64,000 nucleotides of DNA, taken from positions 144,117,559-144,181,558 of the forward strand of contig CP136066.1 of the NCBI GenBank assembly GCA_032622095.1, given 5' to 3'. The translations under genes were made by a program, and so were the position numbers. The notes under the pieces are model-generated. The model saw only the letters and a program-made list of their open reading frames with translations. It searched no databases and was not told the origin of the DNA. This stretch comes from Siphonodentalium dalli. Lineage: Eukaryota; Mollusca; Scaphopoda; Gadilida; Siphonodentaliidae. Positions 11,369 to 21,946 of the stretch are shown here, one piece after another (the stretch's first letter is position 1; each line of letters begins with the position of its first letter).

Positions 11369-12824
11369 ACTAGTATGCACTAGTCTTTATTAAATAATGG
11401 TCCAAAATGGACTATACATTGTGATATCTTGATTATCCTGTAGATTTTTGACTACTAAATATTAAATAATGGGCACACTCAAAGAATCACACATTTTCAA
11501 GAACACTATAGAAAATAAACCTGGCAGGGTGCGTGGGTTTGGGTGAGGATGGCGGTACATTCTAACAAAATTTACTCGACGGGGAAGTCATTTGAAATTG
11601 CCAGAGGGAGCAGCAGCAATATCATACGACTTCTCCGTCGTCGCCCAAAGTTTTGAGGGGGGGGGGATCCAGACACCGCAGTGTTTTAGGCGATACAAGT
11701 TTGTAGGACTTTTTCCCGGAAACACATGCATGTGTAAAACAGTTGATGTCGCAAATATTCAACGTACATAGTGTAAGTGATTAAAAAGATATAGTTTCAA
11801 CAAAAAGACAACGATCACTGCCGAAAAGACTAATTAATAGAGATGGTCGGAAGCTATACAACTATACGTTCAGCTATTTGTTGTAATAAACATTTAAATC
11901 GGCCAAAAATGGGTAGTAATATTGGATTATTGAACTCCATAACAATATTAACATATGGCTAATCGTGTGCTTTGAGATCTTCGCTTCGAACGATCTACTG
12001 TGCTAAGAGCACCATTCAAATAATCTTCTATTCTCTTTCTTCAATTGATGATAGATTTGTTGGCATGTTTCATACATGTATGTGATGGCTGTGATACACC
12101 AAACCTAGTTGACATATTGTATGAAAATATTTAAAGGAAGTTTTTGGTAGAAGCCGAGGAAATTGAAACCCTATCCATTGTGGTGGATATGACTTCACAG
12201 TTTCAGTTAGTTTGTTAGGTACCAACATGTTTAAGTTTCATCTGGATTATAGTGCCAAGTGTCATAGATTGCTATTAAAACCATACATCAAGGCACAATA
12301 AAACAAATAATTGGTGGCTTGAAACTTAAATGGGCCTTTAAACAGCTAACATAATTTATTTCAATTTGGCTTCTGGTTTGAAAATAATTGGAGTTTGATT
12401 TTTGATAACTCGATGTGAGTCATGTGACCTTATGGAATAGATTAATTCAAAGAAAACTAGCCGTCTTTTACTGTGAAGTTGCAGCACTTTGTCGTAGTAA
12501 TAATTCCCAATTCAGTCATTTGGAAACTTGATGATGACATCCATAGCCCGTTTTTAATGTGATGTGAATTCCATATGTTTGCATGAATGCATGGGTTTGT
12601 CTTACACTATGGCATCGAGAGCTTTCCTATGAGACCAAACCATACTTGTATTTTCTACTAAAATGCAGCTAAATCTAAATCCTAAACAAAATGACCATAA
12701 TTCTTGAGTGGTTAAGCTCAGCTAAGGTGACATTATACTGTCGTATATGATGGGTTTTATGAAACATGATTATCCCAGTTTACCAATATACTCGCTATAT
12801 ATAAAATTAATGACTGACAAAATT
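11369..12824. other. Region upstream of MRPL14, no recognised feature
   Basis: No gene or paired repeat was found. If the AG at 12938-12939 is a real acceptor, a non-coding first exon and the promoter of MRPL14 should lie here or further left, but I cannot identify them from sequence alone. Confidence 0.35.
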
Positions 12825-12865
12825 TTGAGGTGACAGGTAGAACATAAATCTACCTGTCACCTCAA
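12825..12865. repeat. Perfect 17-bp stem hairpin
   Basis: TTGAGGTGACAGGTAGA pairs perfectly with its complement across a 7-nt loop (ACATAAA). It lies about 75 bp before the putative acceptor of the first coding MRPL14 exon. It could be a cruciform site, a transposon remnant or an RNA structure in an intron. Confidence 0.7.
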
Positions 12866-12997
12866 CCAGTTAAGAAATTCAGAACATTTCGAGCCCTGCA
12901 TACATGTACAATTATTCATCCATCAGTTTTATTTCACAGGCGAAGAGAGTAAAGCGTGAATGAGCTCACCAATAAGGGAGGTCAACTATAGATCATC

Positions 12998-13071
12998 ATG
13001 AATATCTTACGAAGTTGTTTGCTGAGCACAAGCAGAATGTGTCCAATCAGATCATGCCAACTTGACTTCAG
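12998..13071 (+). CDS. MRPL14: MRPL14 coding exon 1 (transit peptide)
   Basis: The exon has an ATG at 12998 and 24 codons plus two bases, ending AG before GTTTGT. Its peptide starts MNILRSCLLSTSRM: basic, Ser-rich and with no acidic residue before position 23, which suits mitochondrial import. The exon probably starts at 12940 after a TTTCACAG acceptor, giving 58 nt of 5' UTR. Confidence 0.75.
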
Positions 13072-16000
13072 GTTTGTTTAAATTCACTCACTTCCAAATG
13101 AGGACAACATCACATAAGTACCGGTACATGTATTGTCTCCTTGCACTCAAAACATCCTAATTTTGTCATGTTTTGGGGGGAAAATCATACTTACACACGA
13201 AAACACTTTCCCCACTATATAGGGGTTCAGCTTCTTTCAAAACGTCGCACCTCTAGCTCAATCAGAAATGTCAGTCATGTGACTATTTTTCGTATCATGA
13301 TGCAACATTTTATCTTATCTTGAAGAAAATTTAAACAGGATAGCTCTGGCATAGTGTTGTAACAACCAATTTTCACTAAATGATTACTAGCGGCCTTTTA
13401 GATTGGTTAGAAATCAAGTTAAAGATTCTCAAAATGTGTATTTTTGCCTCTCTTCAGACATTATTTACAATTTGTAAATTACAGCAAAATTTTAACAAAT
13501 CAGCCTTTGTCTCTCATGAAAAATTTAAAGAATCGTCATTTTGACTGTAACTTGTAAGGCGACGATATTGCTTAATGATTTTGTATTTAGTCCTTGAACT
13601 TTCTGTACATATTCAGGGGCCCTGTATAAAATAGTAATTTTGAATCTGACAGACCAGTCCACAGGAGCTTTCGTCAGTCGTCACCAGTCCCGTCACTAGG
13701 AAATAACTTGTTACCCAAAACCCACAAATTGGGTATACAAAATGTGATTATTTTTATAACATTATGACACTTTTGATTGAAAACTAACTTTAAAAAAACT
13801 TTTTGGTGAAATATTTTTAACTGCAGATGTGCCCTCAAAATGAGTGTCATGGAAATGTTGTTTGGAAGTATTGCCAGGAGGACTCGAAAAGAATCTTCAT
13901 CACCCTGTTCTTATTATAAACTTAAAGGGATACTGTACTCAAATGTTGTTGTTGGTTTCTATAGCCTCTGAGTCGTAGAATAAGGCAACCAGATTTCCTT
14001 TATTTGAAAGTCTGTTGAGTACGAAGTAATGTTATGGAGGGCAGATTAGCCGGAATGCGAAAATACAAATTATCATTGTCGAGTAATTTTTGTACAGTTT
14101 TCAAGCAAATGTATCAAATAAATGTTATATTATATGTACATGTATACTAGTCCCATATACTCATTGAAGTTATTGTATATTTACCAGTCAGTGGTTTGAG
14201 TTTACACCCCATATCAATATAATTGTTTTCACGATCATGTGTGCCACGGATTGCCCAATCCACTATCCGTGAATTAATTGGATTACGTCTTGTACACGGA
14301 AATTCGTGTATTTTTGTTACAGAGAGAACAACGCTGTGGCGCTGCAGTATTCGTAATGCATCAGGTGTCTGTCCAGCGACCGTTTGCCAGTCTGGAGACA
14401 TATTTACTCAGGGGCCCAGAAGTCACATGCACACGGCAAATCCAGGCTCTGCAACTGCTGCCAAAGTTGCCCGAGATGTAAAATCGTTTGCAAAAACTCA
14501 ACTTACCAGATCGGCTGCCGACATTGTCAACGAAATACTTGTGAAGGAAATTGACATAAATGGGTGTTAGAATGTGTAAAGGAGCTGTTGGTGGACTATC
14601 GACTGTTAGAAGTTGTGATGGATTTTGAGATGGCAGTCTGGAAGGCATTTCGTCACGTTTTTCCCGACGCAGAGATCCGTGGCTGTTCGTTCCACTTCAC
14701 GCAGGCAGTTTGGCGGAAAATCCAAGATGTTGGACTTGCTACTGCGTACAAAACAGATGACGCCACAAAGATTTTGTTCAAAAAATTCATGGCACTGAGT
14801 TTTATTCCGCACAATAAGATTGAGCGGGAATTTAGAGTTTTAGCATCTGCATCAACATCAGCCAAGTTTGTTGAGTTTGTGAACTATTTTGAGAAAACGT
14901 GGATAGAGTCTAGTGTGTGGCCGCCCCATTGCTGGTGTGTGTTTAACCAGTCTGTCAGGACAAACAACGACGTGGAAGGATGGCACAACAGGATAAACGG
15001 AAAGACATCCGCAAATAGTGGATTTTATATGCTGACCAAAGCCATGCACATAGAGAGCCAGTTTGTAACAATCGGGTGTAAGCTCGTCAGCGTGAAAAAG
15101 GTCAAGCAAAGACAAAGAGAAAATTACAGACAATTTCAGGAGAAGATCTTCCGCCTCTGGGACGATTTTATTGATGGCGATATCAACATCAAAGAACTTC
15201 TGGGGGAAATCGCGCTCATCAACGGACCAACAGAGTGAATCATACGATTATATTTGTTATATATAATATTTGTTATTTTGTACCATGTTAAATCTTATCA
15301 AGTTAAATACGAAATAAAATATTAAAAATAAAATAAAAAACGGGTCGAAGTCACTCCTTCAAAAAAACCTATAACGGGTCGAGATCACCATATCGGGTCG
15401 AAATCACTATGGGTCGAAGTCACAGTGGGTCGAGGTCACTGGTATTCAATTTTTGTACAGTTTTCAAGCAAATGTATCAAATAAATGTTATATTATATGT
15501 ACATGTATACTAGTCCCATATACTCATTGAAGTTATTGTATATTTACCAGTCAGTGGTTTGAGTTTACACCCCATATCAATATAATTGTTTTCACGATCA
15601 TGTGTGCCACGGATTGCCCAATCCACTATCCGTGAATTAATTGGATTACGTCTTGTACACGGAAATTCGTAATTTTTGTTATGGCTCCAGCCATAATTTT
15701 AATTTATATCAAATTATTATCTTTGATTTTAAGATAACCCATTAACCTGCTTGTTTACAGAATACATCTTCAACTCAAATTTACTTACTTTTCTATATAA
15801 TATCGATATTAGATCATGAAATTGTTATTACTGGGAATTTATTGAAAATGGTGTACAGTACCCCTTTAAACCATACTAGTACTTTGTCATGTTTTTATTA
15901 GCTCAACTTTACTTTGTAAAGTTTGAGCTATTGCCATGGCTTTGTCGTCCGTCATCCGTGTGTGCGTGCGTGTGTATGTAAGGCGTCAACAATGCAGTCT

Positions 16001-19000
16001 ACAGGTCGTACCTTTGGTCGGATCATTATGAAATTTGTCATAGCTGTTGACATCAACATTTAGAACAGAATGATTAATTTTGGGGTCATTCAGTAAAAAA
16101 ACATGGCCGCCAGTGGCCATCTTGCATTTCAAAATTCAATCCATTAGCACGGGCTACAGGGTGTACTGTTTGTCTGATCATCATGAAATTTGTCATGGAT
16201 GTTAATATTGACATGTAGATGGGAACGAGTAATTTTGGGGTCATTTGGCCCAAAAACATGGCCGCCAGCAGCCATCTTGGATTTTACTCTTTGTATGACT
16301 AAATTCTTTAGCACGGGCTACAGGTCGTACTTTTAGTCTGATCATCATAAAATTTGTCATGAATGTTAATAATGACATGTAGATGTGAACGAGTCATTTT
16401 GGGGTCATTCGGCCAAAAAACATGGCCGCCAGCAGGCATCTTTGATTTCACTCTTTGTATGACTAAATCCTTTAGCACGGGCTACAGGTCGTACCTTTAG
16501 TCCGATCATCATAAAATTTGTCATAGCTGTTGAAATTGGAATGTAGATGGGAACGAGTCATTTTGGGGTCATTTGGACAAAAAACAATGGCCGCCAGTGG
16601 CCATCTTGGATTTCAAAATTCAATCCATTAGCACGGGCCACAGGTCGTACTGTTCGTCTGATCATCATGAAATTTGTCATGGATGTTAATATTGACATGT
16701 AGCTGGGAACGAGTAATTTTGGGGTCAATCGGCCAAAAAACATGGCGGCCAGCAGCCATCTGGATTTTACTCTTTGTATGACTAAATCCTTTAGCACGGG
16801 CTACAGGTCGTACCTTTAGTCTTATCATCATAAAATTTGTCATGAATGTTAATAATGAGATGTAGATGGGAACGAGTCATTTTGGGGTCAGTTGGCCAAA
16901 AAACATGGCCGCCAGCAGTCATCTTGGATTTTACTCTTTGTATGACTAAATCCTTTAGCACGGGCTACAGGTCGTACCTTTAGTCTGATCATCATAAAAT
17001 TTGTCATGGCTGTTGAAATTGGAATGTAGATGGGAACGAGTAATTTTGGGGTCATTCGGACAAAAAACACGGCCGCCAGCCATCTTGGATTTTACTCTTT
17101 GTATGACTAAATTCTTTAGCACGGGCTACAGGTCGTACCTTTAGTCTGATCATCATAAAATTTGTCATGGATGTTAATATTGACATGTAGATGGGAACGA
17201 GTAATTTTAGGGTCATTTGGCCGAAAAACATGGCCGCCAGCAGCCATCTTGGATTTTACTCTTTGTATGACTAAATCCTTTAGCACGGGCTACAGGTCGT
17301 ACCTTTAGTCTGATCATCATAAAATTTGTCATGAATGTTAATAACGACATGTAGATGTGAACGAGTCATTTTGGGGTCATTCGGTAAAAAAACATGGCCG
17401 CCAGCAGGCATCTTTGATTTTACTCTTTGTATGACTAAATCCTTTAGCACGGGCTACAGGTCGTACCTTTAGTCCGATCATCATAAAATTTATCATGGCT
17501 GTTGAAATTGGAATGTAGATGGGAACGAGTCATTTTGGGGTCATTCGGACAAAAAACAATGGCCGCCAGTGGCCATCTTGGATTTCAAAATTCAATCCAT
17601 TAGCACGGGCCACAGGTCGTACTGTTCGTCTGATCATCATGAAATTTGTCATGGATGTTAATATTGACATGTAGATGGGAACGAGTAATTTTGGGGTCAA
17701 TCGGCCAAAAAACATGGCGGCCAGCAGCCATCTTGGATTTTACTCTTTGTATGACTAAATTCTTTAGCACGGGCTACAGGTCGTACCTTTAGTCTGATCA
17801 TCATCAAATTTGTCATGGATGTTAACATTGACATGTAGATGGGAACGAGTCATTTTGGGGTCATTCGGCCAAAAAACATGGGCGCCAGCAGCCATCTTGG
17901 ATTTTATTCTTTGTATGACTAAATTCTTTTGCATGGGCTACAGGTCGTACCTTTAGTCTGATCGTCATAAAATTTGTCATGGATGTTAACGATGACATGT
18001 AGATGGGAACCTACATGTCATCGACTCATTTTGGGGTCATTCGGCCGAAAACATGGCCGCCAGCAGCCATCTTGGATTTTACTTTTCTCTTCATGTCTAT
18101 AAACTAGTATTAGACATTCAACTTTCCACATTCCTAATCGCTCCATTGACTGTAATACATTAAATTATTCCCTTTCCAAGTTGAGCTACAGTGTCATTGA
18201 CACTTTCATTTTGATCAATTTCAGAGGTAAAATATATCATTTAGCATTATGTCAAGTTTTGTAAGCCTATAATGTGTCTATAATGTGCTGGAAATGTTCT
18301 GGATCCATGTGGGACAAGGAAATAATAATTATGGTACATGTCCTGATATTTTATATTGCAGCATTGTCCGGGTTAAAAATAACCGAAATTGTTGATATGT
18401 TTTCAGTCTATCAGCAAATATATGTAAGAGTTGGCTGAATTGATCTGTATACTTAATACTTGACCCTTACCTCTAACTTTTATGGTACCCCGATCCCATC
18501 ACTGACGCTTCCACTAAGGGAGTATATTTAAATGAAGCTACAATGTACATTGTATCTATACTAATATAACTCAATTTTGTTTGTTTGTCTTTGCCGCGAC
18601 CAAATGGTTGAACCATGGGAGCTAACAATTGGTACACAGAGGTAAATTGACCCAGGGAATGTCATGAGATAGGTGCCGTTGGTGTCAAATGATTTAAATG
18701 GGCACTATTGATTAATTTAATTAATACCTGAGAAGGTTAGGCCCATGGATCTGAAAATTGTTTCACAGGTTTGAATTGACCAGGGATGTGACTTAAATGG
18801 GGAACTATAAATGCATTATATCATAAAGATAAAGAGTGTTTATTATCAGCTTAGAAGATATGTGGGAAAATTGGTGAACACAGGTAATTTGACCTGATGA
18901 AAGTCATGGGATAGGTGCCGTTTGACAACTTAAAGGGACACTAATAAATTTTAATTCAATAATTAATCATATACATAAAATAGCTGGACCCGGTCACTGG

Positions 19001-19975
19001 AAATTGGTATACATGGGTAAATTGACCCAGAGAGTACCACTGGATAGGTGTCGTTGACCTTAAAGGAAAACTTAAAAATTACATTATCATATATGAGCAA
19101 TAAAGAGCATTCCTTATCAGACTATATGTATGAAAATTGGTACACCTAACCAGAGGAGATTCATGCGATAGGCACCTTTGACCTGATGAATAAAAGGGGG
19201 ACTAATAAATTATATTAAATAGATGAAGGTACTACTAATTAACAACAAGAGCGTTTATTATCAACTTAAAAGATAGAGATAAGTTTATTCAGAGTGTCAT
19301 GCAATGGGTGATGTTTACCTCAGGTGACTAATAATTAATTTAAATGACTTGAAGGGGCACTAATAATGTACTCATTCTTTACCCAAGCAAGCTGGGTACC
19401 CCAGCTAGTTACATGTATATCTCGCATAATGGAGATGACTTTGTCAGTTAGGTGAAATCAACACTAATATCCCATTTTCGCAACATCCATTCCTGAATCG
19501 GACAATTAAAATTGAGTGAAATCTGCGATAAAAGATATTTTAAATCAGTTTTCCTCCCGAAGCACTCCTGTTTTGTGACAGTCTTATTTATTTATATTTT
19601 AGCACAACACAGTGCGTGTATGAGCTCAGGAAGTTGAGCCGAGTGAGGGTAGTTGACAACAGCAGTTTGGGACGTGCAGCAGAACTCGCTGGGAAACCCG
19701 CCCGAGTAATTCATATATACAGTAAAAAGAAAAAAGGCTATCTCGGTGACAAAGTTATGGTGGCAATACAACACCAGAAGAAGAGGGGCTACATTGTGGG
19801 ACTTAGGCAACAACAAGCTACTAATGTGCCTCGGTTGGACACGAATAACATAGTGTTGATAGAGGAGAATGGATCACCTACAGGGACAAGGATTACGGTT
19901 CCGCTTCCTTCTGTGCTTCGTTCCAAGGATGGAGACTGGACAAAAATTCTAGCTCTTGCAACAAGATTTGTGTGA
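12998..19975 (+). CDS. MRPL14: Mitochondrial ribosomal protein uL14m (two coding exons)
   Basis: This encodes a protein of the mitochondrial large ribosomal subunit. Coding is join(12998-13071, 19603-19975), 148 aa, close to the 145 aa of human MRPL14. Exon 1 gives a 24-residue Arg/Ser-rich, acid-poor N-terminus typical of a mitochondrial transit peptide. The donor (AG then GTTTGT) leaves two bases, and the acceptor (TTATATTTTAG) supplies the third, restoring Ser-Thr-Thr as in vertebrate homologues. Exon 2 carries the uL14 fold: RVRVVDNSSLG (residues 38-48), GDKVMVAI (73-80), PRLDTNNIVLIEENG (101-115) and a terminal FV. The ORF caller's start at 19616 is a GTG inside the exon and is not the true start. 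An upstream AG at 12938-12939 suggests a further non-coding 5' exon. The intron holds three large transposons. The identification is firm; the exon-1 assignment is strong but not tested by transcript data. Confidence 0.9.
14085..14307. repeat. 223-bp direct repeat, left copy
   Basis: By eye this is identical to 15448-15670, running from AATTTTTGTACAG to GGAAATTCGT. The pair brackets the FLYWCH-MULE unit. The complete identity implies a recent duplication or gene conversion. Confidence 0.9.
14223..14570 (+). pseudogene. FLYWCH zinc-finger domain fragment of a MULE-type transposase
   Basis: The frame holds a FLYWCH-like segment: LVHGNSCIFVTE, then TTLWRC, then CPATV, then the SHMH histidines. 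This is followed by a helical stretch (KVARDVKSFAKTQLTRSAAD) seen after FLYWCH in many invertebrate MULE transposases. The frame ends at 14570, and the expected 100 or more residues that include the first catalytic Asp are absent. The first few FLYWCH residues fall inside the 223-bp repeat. The DNA-binding half is therefore separated by deletion and frame change from the catalytic fragment that follows. Confidence 0.7.
14570..15238 (+). pseudogene. MULE-type transposase C-terminal catalytic fragment
   Basis: An open frame of about 222 codons continues the transposase: VMDFEMAVWKAFRHVFPDA contains the central Asp, then GCSFHFTQAVWRKIQ gives the CxxH-type motif typical of MULE domains, then RTNNDVEGWHNRIN near residue 145 holds the last conserved acidic residue. 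It is intact to a TGA at 15236-15238, but it lacks the N-terminal catalytic region and begins abruptly after the FLYWCH fragment. The remaining frame is unusually clean for a relic, so its decay or capture is recent. It cannot make a full transposase alone. Confidence 0.75.
15340..15441. repeat. Tandem GGGTCGARRTCAC motifs
   Basis: Five copies of a 13-bp word (GGGTCGAAGTCAC, GGGTCGAGATCAC, GGGTCGAAATCAC and so on), with irregular spacing, lie between the transposase stop and the right 223-bp repeat. They may be subterminal transposase-binding repeats of the original MULE element; that role is inferred. Confidence 0.6.
15448..15670. repeat. 223-bp direct repeat, right copy
   Basis: This is the second copy of the sequence at 14085-14307. 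After it the sequence continues as AATTTTTGTTATGGCTCC and runs into the right end of the TTAA element. Confidence 0.9.
15900..18204. mobile_element. Hairpin-bounded element with about 165-bp tandem core
   Basis: It opens with a hairpin (AGCTCAA...TTTGAGCT, 15900-15929) and closes with another (AGTGTCA-T-TGACACT, 18190-18204). Between lie about twelve tandem units of roughly 165 bp (16010-18085). Each unit has GCACGGGCTACAGGTCGTAC, then TCATCATNAAATTTGTCATG, then GGGAACGAGTCATTTTGGGG, then CATGGCCGCCAGCAGCCATC. Higher-order blocks are visible, since the 16478-16740 and 17448-17710 stretches match each other best. The architecture resembles bivalve 'pearl' and Helitron-like non-autonomous elements. 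The short - strand frames within it are repeat artefacts. Confidence 0.65.
18555..19408 (+). mobile_element. Canonical non-autonomous Helitron
   Basis: The 5' end is TCTATACTAATATAAC, which fits the Helitron start TCTMTAYTA. The 3' end is a perfect 7-bp hairpin (AGCTGGG, loop TAC, CCCAGCT) merging into CTAG. The flanks are A on the left and T on the right, the A/T target of Helitrons, with no target duplication. The 854-bp body contains imperfect units of about 130 bp carrying GGTANACANNGGTAAATTGACC and ATAGGTGCCGTT-type words. No Rep/helicase coding is present. Confidence 0.8.
19603..19975 (+). CDS. MRPL14: MRPL14 coding exon 2 (uL14 domain)
   Basis: This exon starts after TTTATATTTTAG with the third base of a split Ser codon, and stops at TGA 19973-19975. 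It encodes the whole conserved uL14 domain, with no frameshift or internal stop. The sequence is a clear match to animal MRPL14 along its length. Confidence 0.93.
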
Positions 19976-19979
19976 TAAT

Positions 19980-20960
19980 TAAATGAATGAGAAAAAAATT
20001 ATGCGGTGTTTCAAATTTAACAAGCAGACGGCGGTATCCCCTGCCGAAATGTGCAGTCGGGGAAGTGCATTCTCAATAATGTTTGCGTTCTCCGCCAAAA
20101 TGTGCAGTTGGGGAAGTGCATTCTCAACAAGAGGTGGGATTTTGTCAAAAAACCTGGCTTGCGAACTCATTTTAGGACCGACATTTGTGGAAATTAGCCA
20201 TGTGACGTCCATTTGCACTAAAAATAATAAACAAAGTCCAATAACTCTGCTGAAAATATCCGGCCGGACCTGGTTTGCGAACTCGTTCTAGATACATGTA
20301 CTGGTCATGTGAACTCATATATACCAAAAATCTTTGAAATACGTTGACATTTGTGGAAATGAGCCCTGTGACGTCGTCCATTTGCACAAAAAAAAAATAA
20401 ACAAAGTCCAATAACTCTGCTGAAATTATCCGGCCGGACCTGGTTTGCGAATTCGTTCTAGATACTGGTCATGTGAACTAATATACCAAAAATCTTTGAA
20501 ATCCGTTGACATTTGTGGAAATGAGCCCTGTGACATCGTCTATTTGCTATTTGGTAAATTCGACAAAAATAATAAACAAAGTCCAATAACTCTGGTAAAA
20601 ATATCCGGCCGGACCTGGCTTGCGAACTCATTCTAGGTAATGGTCAGATAAAGTCATGTACCAAATATATTTGAAATCCGTTGAGATTTGTGGAAATGAG
20701 CCCTGTGACGTCGTCTATTTGCTATTTGGTAAATTCGACAAAAAGAATAAACAAAGTACAATAACTCTGGTAAAAATAACTGGCCGGATCTGGCTTGCGA
20801 ACTCATTCTAGGTAATGGTCAGGTGAACTCATATACCATAAATCTTTGAAATCCGTTGACACTTGTTCAAGTTATGACTCTTACAAATCCTGGACGGACA
20901 GACGGACGGACGGAACCCATTCCTATATCCCCCGCAAATTTTCAATTTGGCAGGGAATAA
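19980..20960. repeat. About 180-bp minisatellite just after the MRPL14 stop
   Basis: About five imperfect units begin at the stop codon's edge. Conserved words are CCGGCCGGACCTGG, TTGCGAACTC, TTGTGGAAATGAGCCCTGTG and ATAAACAAAGTCCAATAACTC. The block ends in GGACGGACGG repeats and a hairpin around 20926-20957 (GCAAATT...AATTTGGC). MRPL14 transcripts would read into it; an AATAAA occurs within each unit (first near 20225). Frames at 19979-20636 are artefacts. Confidence 0.65.
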
Positions 20961-21946
20961 AAACAAAATTATGTGGTTTTTAGAATTTTGGACTGCTAAT
21001 CGATTCATTTGCTATTGCCAAATGAAAGAAAATATTTTTTGCAAATACTCCCATACAATATCTGGTCAACCAAATTTACCATCAGCAGTTGTGCATGTGT
21101 TGAGTTGTGGCAGCTTTTAACCATTTCATGATGGGAGCTGCATTGATGCAGCATTAAAGATCATGTGCCAGTGCATTCTCTTATATATGCCAATCTCCCA
21201 TATGAGCTGGAGAATGCACTGACTTACAAGGTCAAGGTAAATATTGTTAGGCCAATGCATTCTCTTATATATGCGAGGCTTCCTATGGGAGACTTGTATA
21301 TATAAGAGAATGCATCGGCACAGGGTTTTCGCAAAATTTGAGGAAGCTCCAGTCATGGAAGGGTTAAGCTTTGTTATCTTACAGAAGAGCTATTTATTGT
21401 AATTGTATTTGGTAATCAACCCGTCGTCACAATATCAATAAATGACTGATCGTTTCCACGCAATTCCAATCAATCAACGACAACAAGCATTATATCGGTA
21501 TCGCTGATCAGAATAGACAATATTCCACATAAGAGGCACATAATTTAAACATGTTACATGTGACTACAAAAGATTTAAATAGTGCAGTTCACTATTTAAA
21601 TCTTGAGTAGTCCACTTTTAAGATAATCATCGTTATTCCCGAAAGAGACTGCAGACATATCTGATAAAGTAATTCAAAAGTAATGCAAAAGTAATTAAAT
21701 TGCATGACTTATTTTGAAGTAAAACATTACTTTGCATTACATGTAATGCAAATAGGACCAATTACACAATACTTGAGAAAAAGTAATGCACTGCAATGCT
21801 TACCATTACACATTAGCATTACCCCATCCCCATAGTGAACCTGTGTTTCTTTATCACAATATTCACAACCTGGGTCCAGGGACCAGTGTTGTGCTATACA
21901 AATACCAGTATATATTTTTGATCTAATTATGATCAAAATTATTCAA
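20961..21946. other. Intergenic DNA between the converging genes
   Basis: It contains a strong hairpin (see 21250-21317), a second partial arm at about 21170-21190, and otherwise unassigned AT-rich sequence. TAATGCAAAAGTAAT-type words recur at 21670-21740. Confidence 0.35.
21250..21317. repeat. Hairpin with 24-bp near-perfect arms
   Basis: GCCAATGCATTCTCTTATAT is followed, after a short loop, by its near complement ATATAAGAGAATGCATCGGC. A third arm with CAGTGCATTCTCTTATATATG lies at about 21170. It is probably a foldback transposon remnant. Confidence 0.6.

Larger units (their letters stand above)
13926..15865. mobile_element. TTAA-flanked TIR element carrying a transposase remnant
   Basis: The ends are AGGGATACTGTAC and the complement of AGGGGTACTGTAC, flanked on both sides by TTAA (13922-13925 and 15866-15869), as for piggyBac-like MITEs. 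Without the internal FLYWCH-MULE unit and one of two identical 223-bp repeats it would be a MITE of about 577 bp. A truncated relative lies at 47481-47621. The element sits in the MRPL14 intron. Confidence 0.8.

Noticed and set aside
16558-17715. Repeated - strand frames (MTNFMMIRRTVRPVARA type) as a repeated protein
   Set aside because: They are translations of the 165-bp minisatellite, whose length is a multiple of three; stops and frame breaks vary between units.
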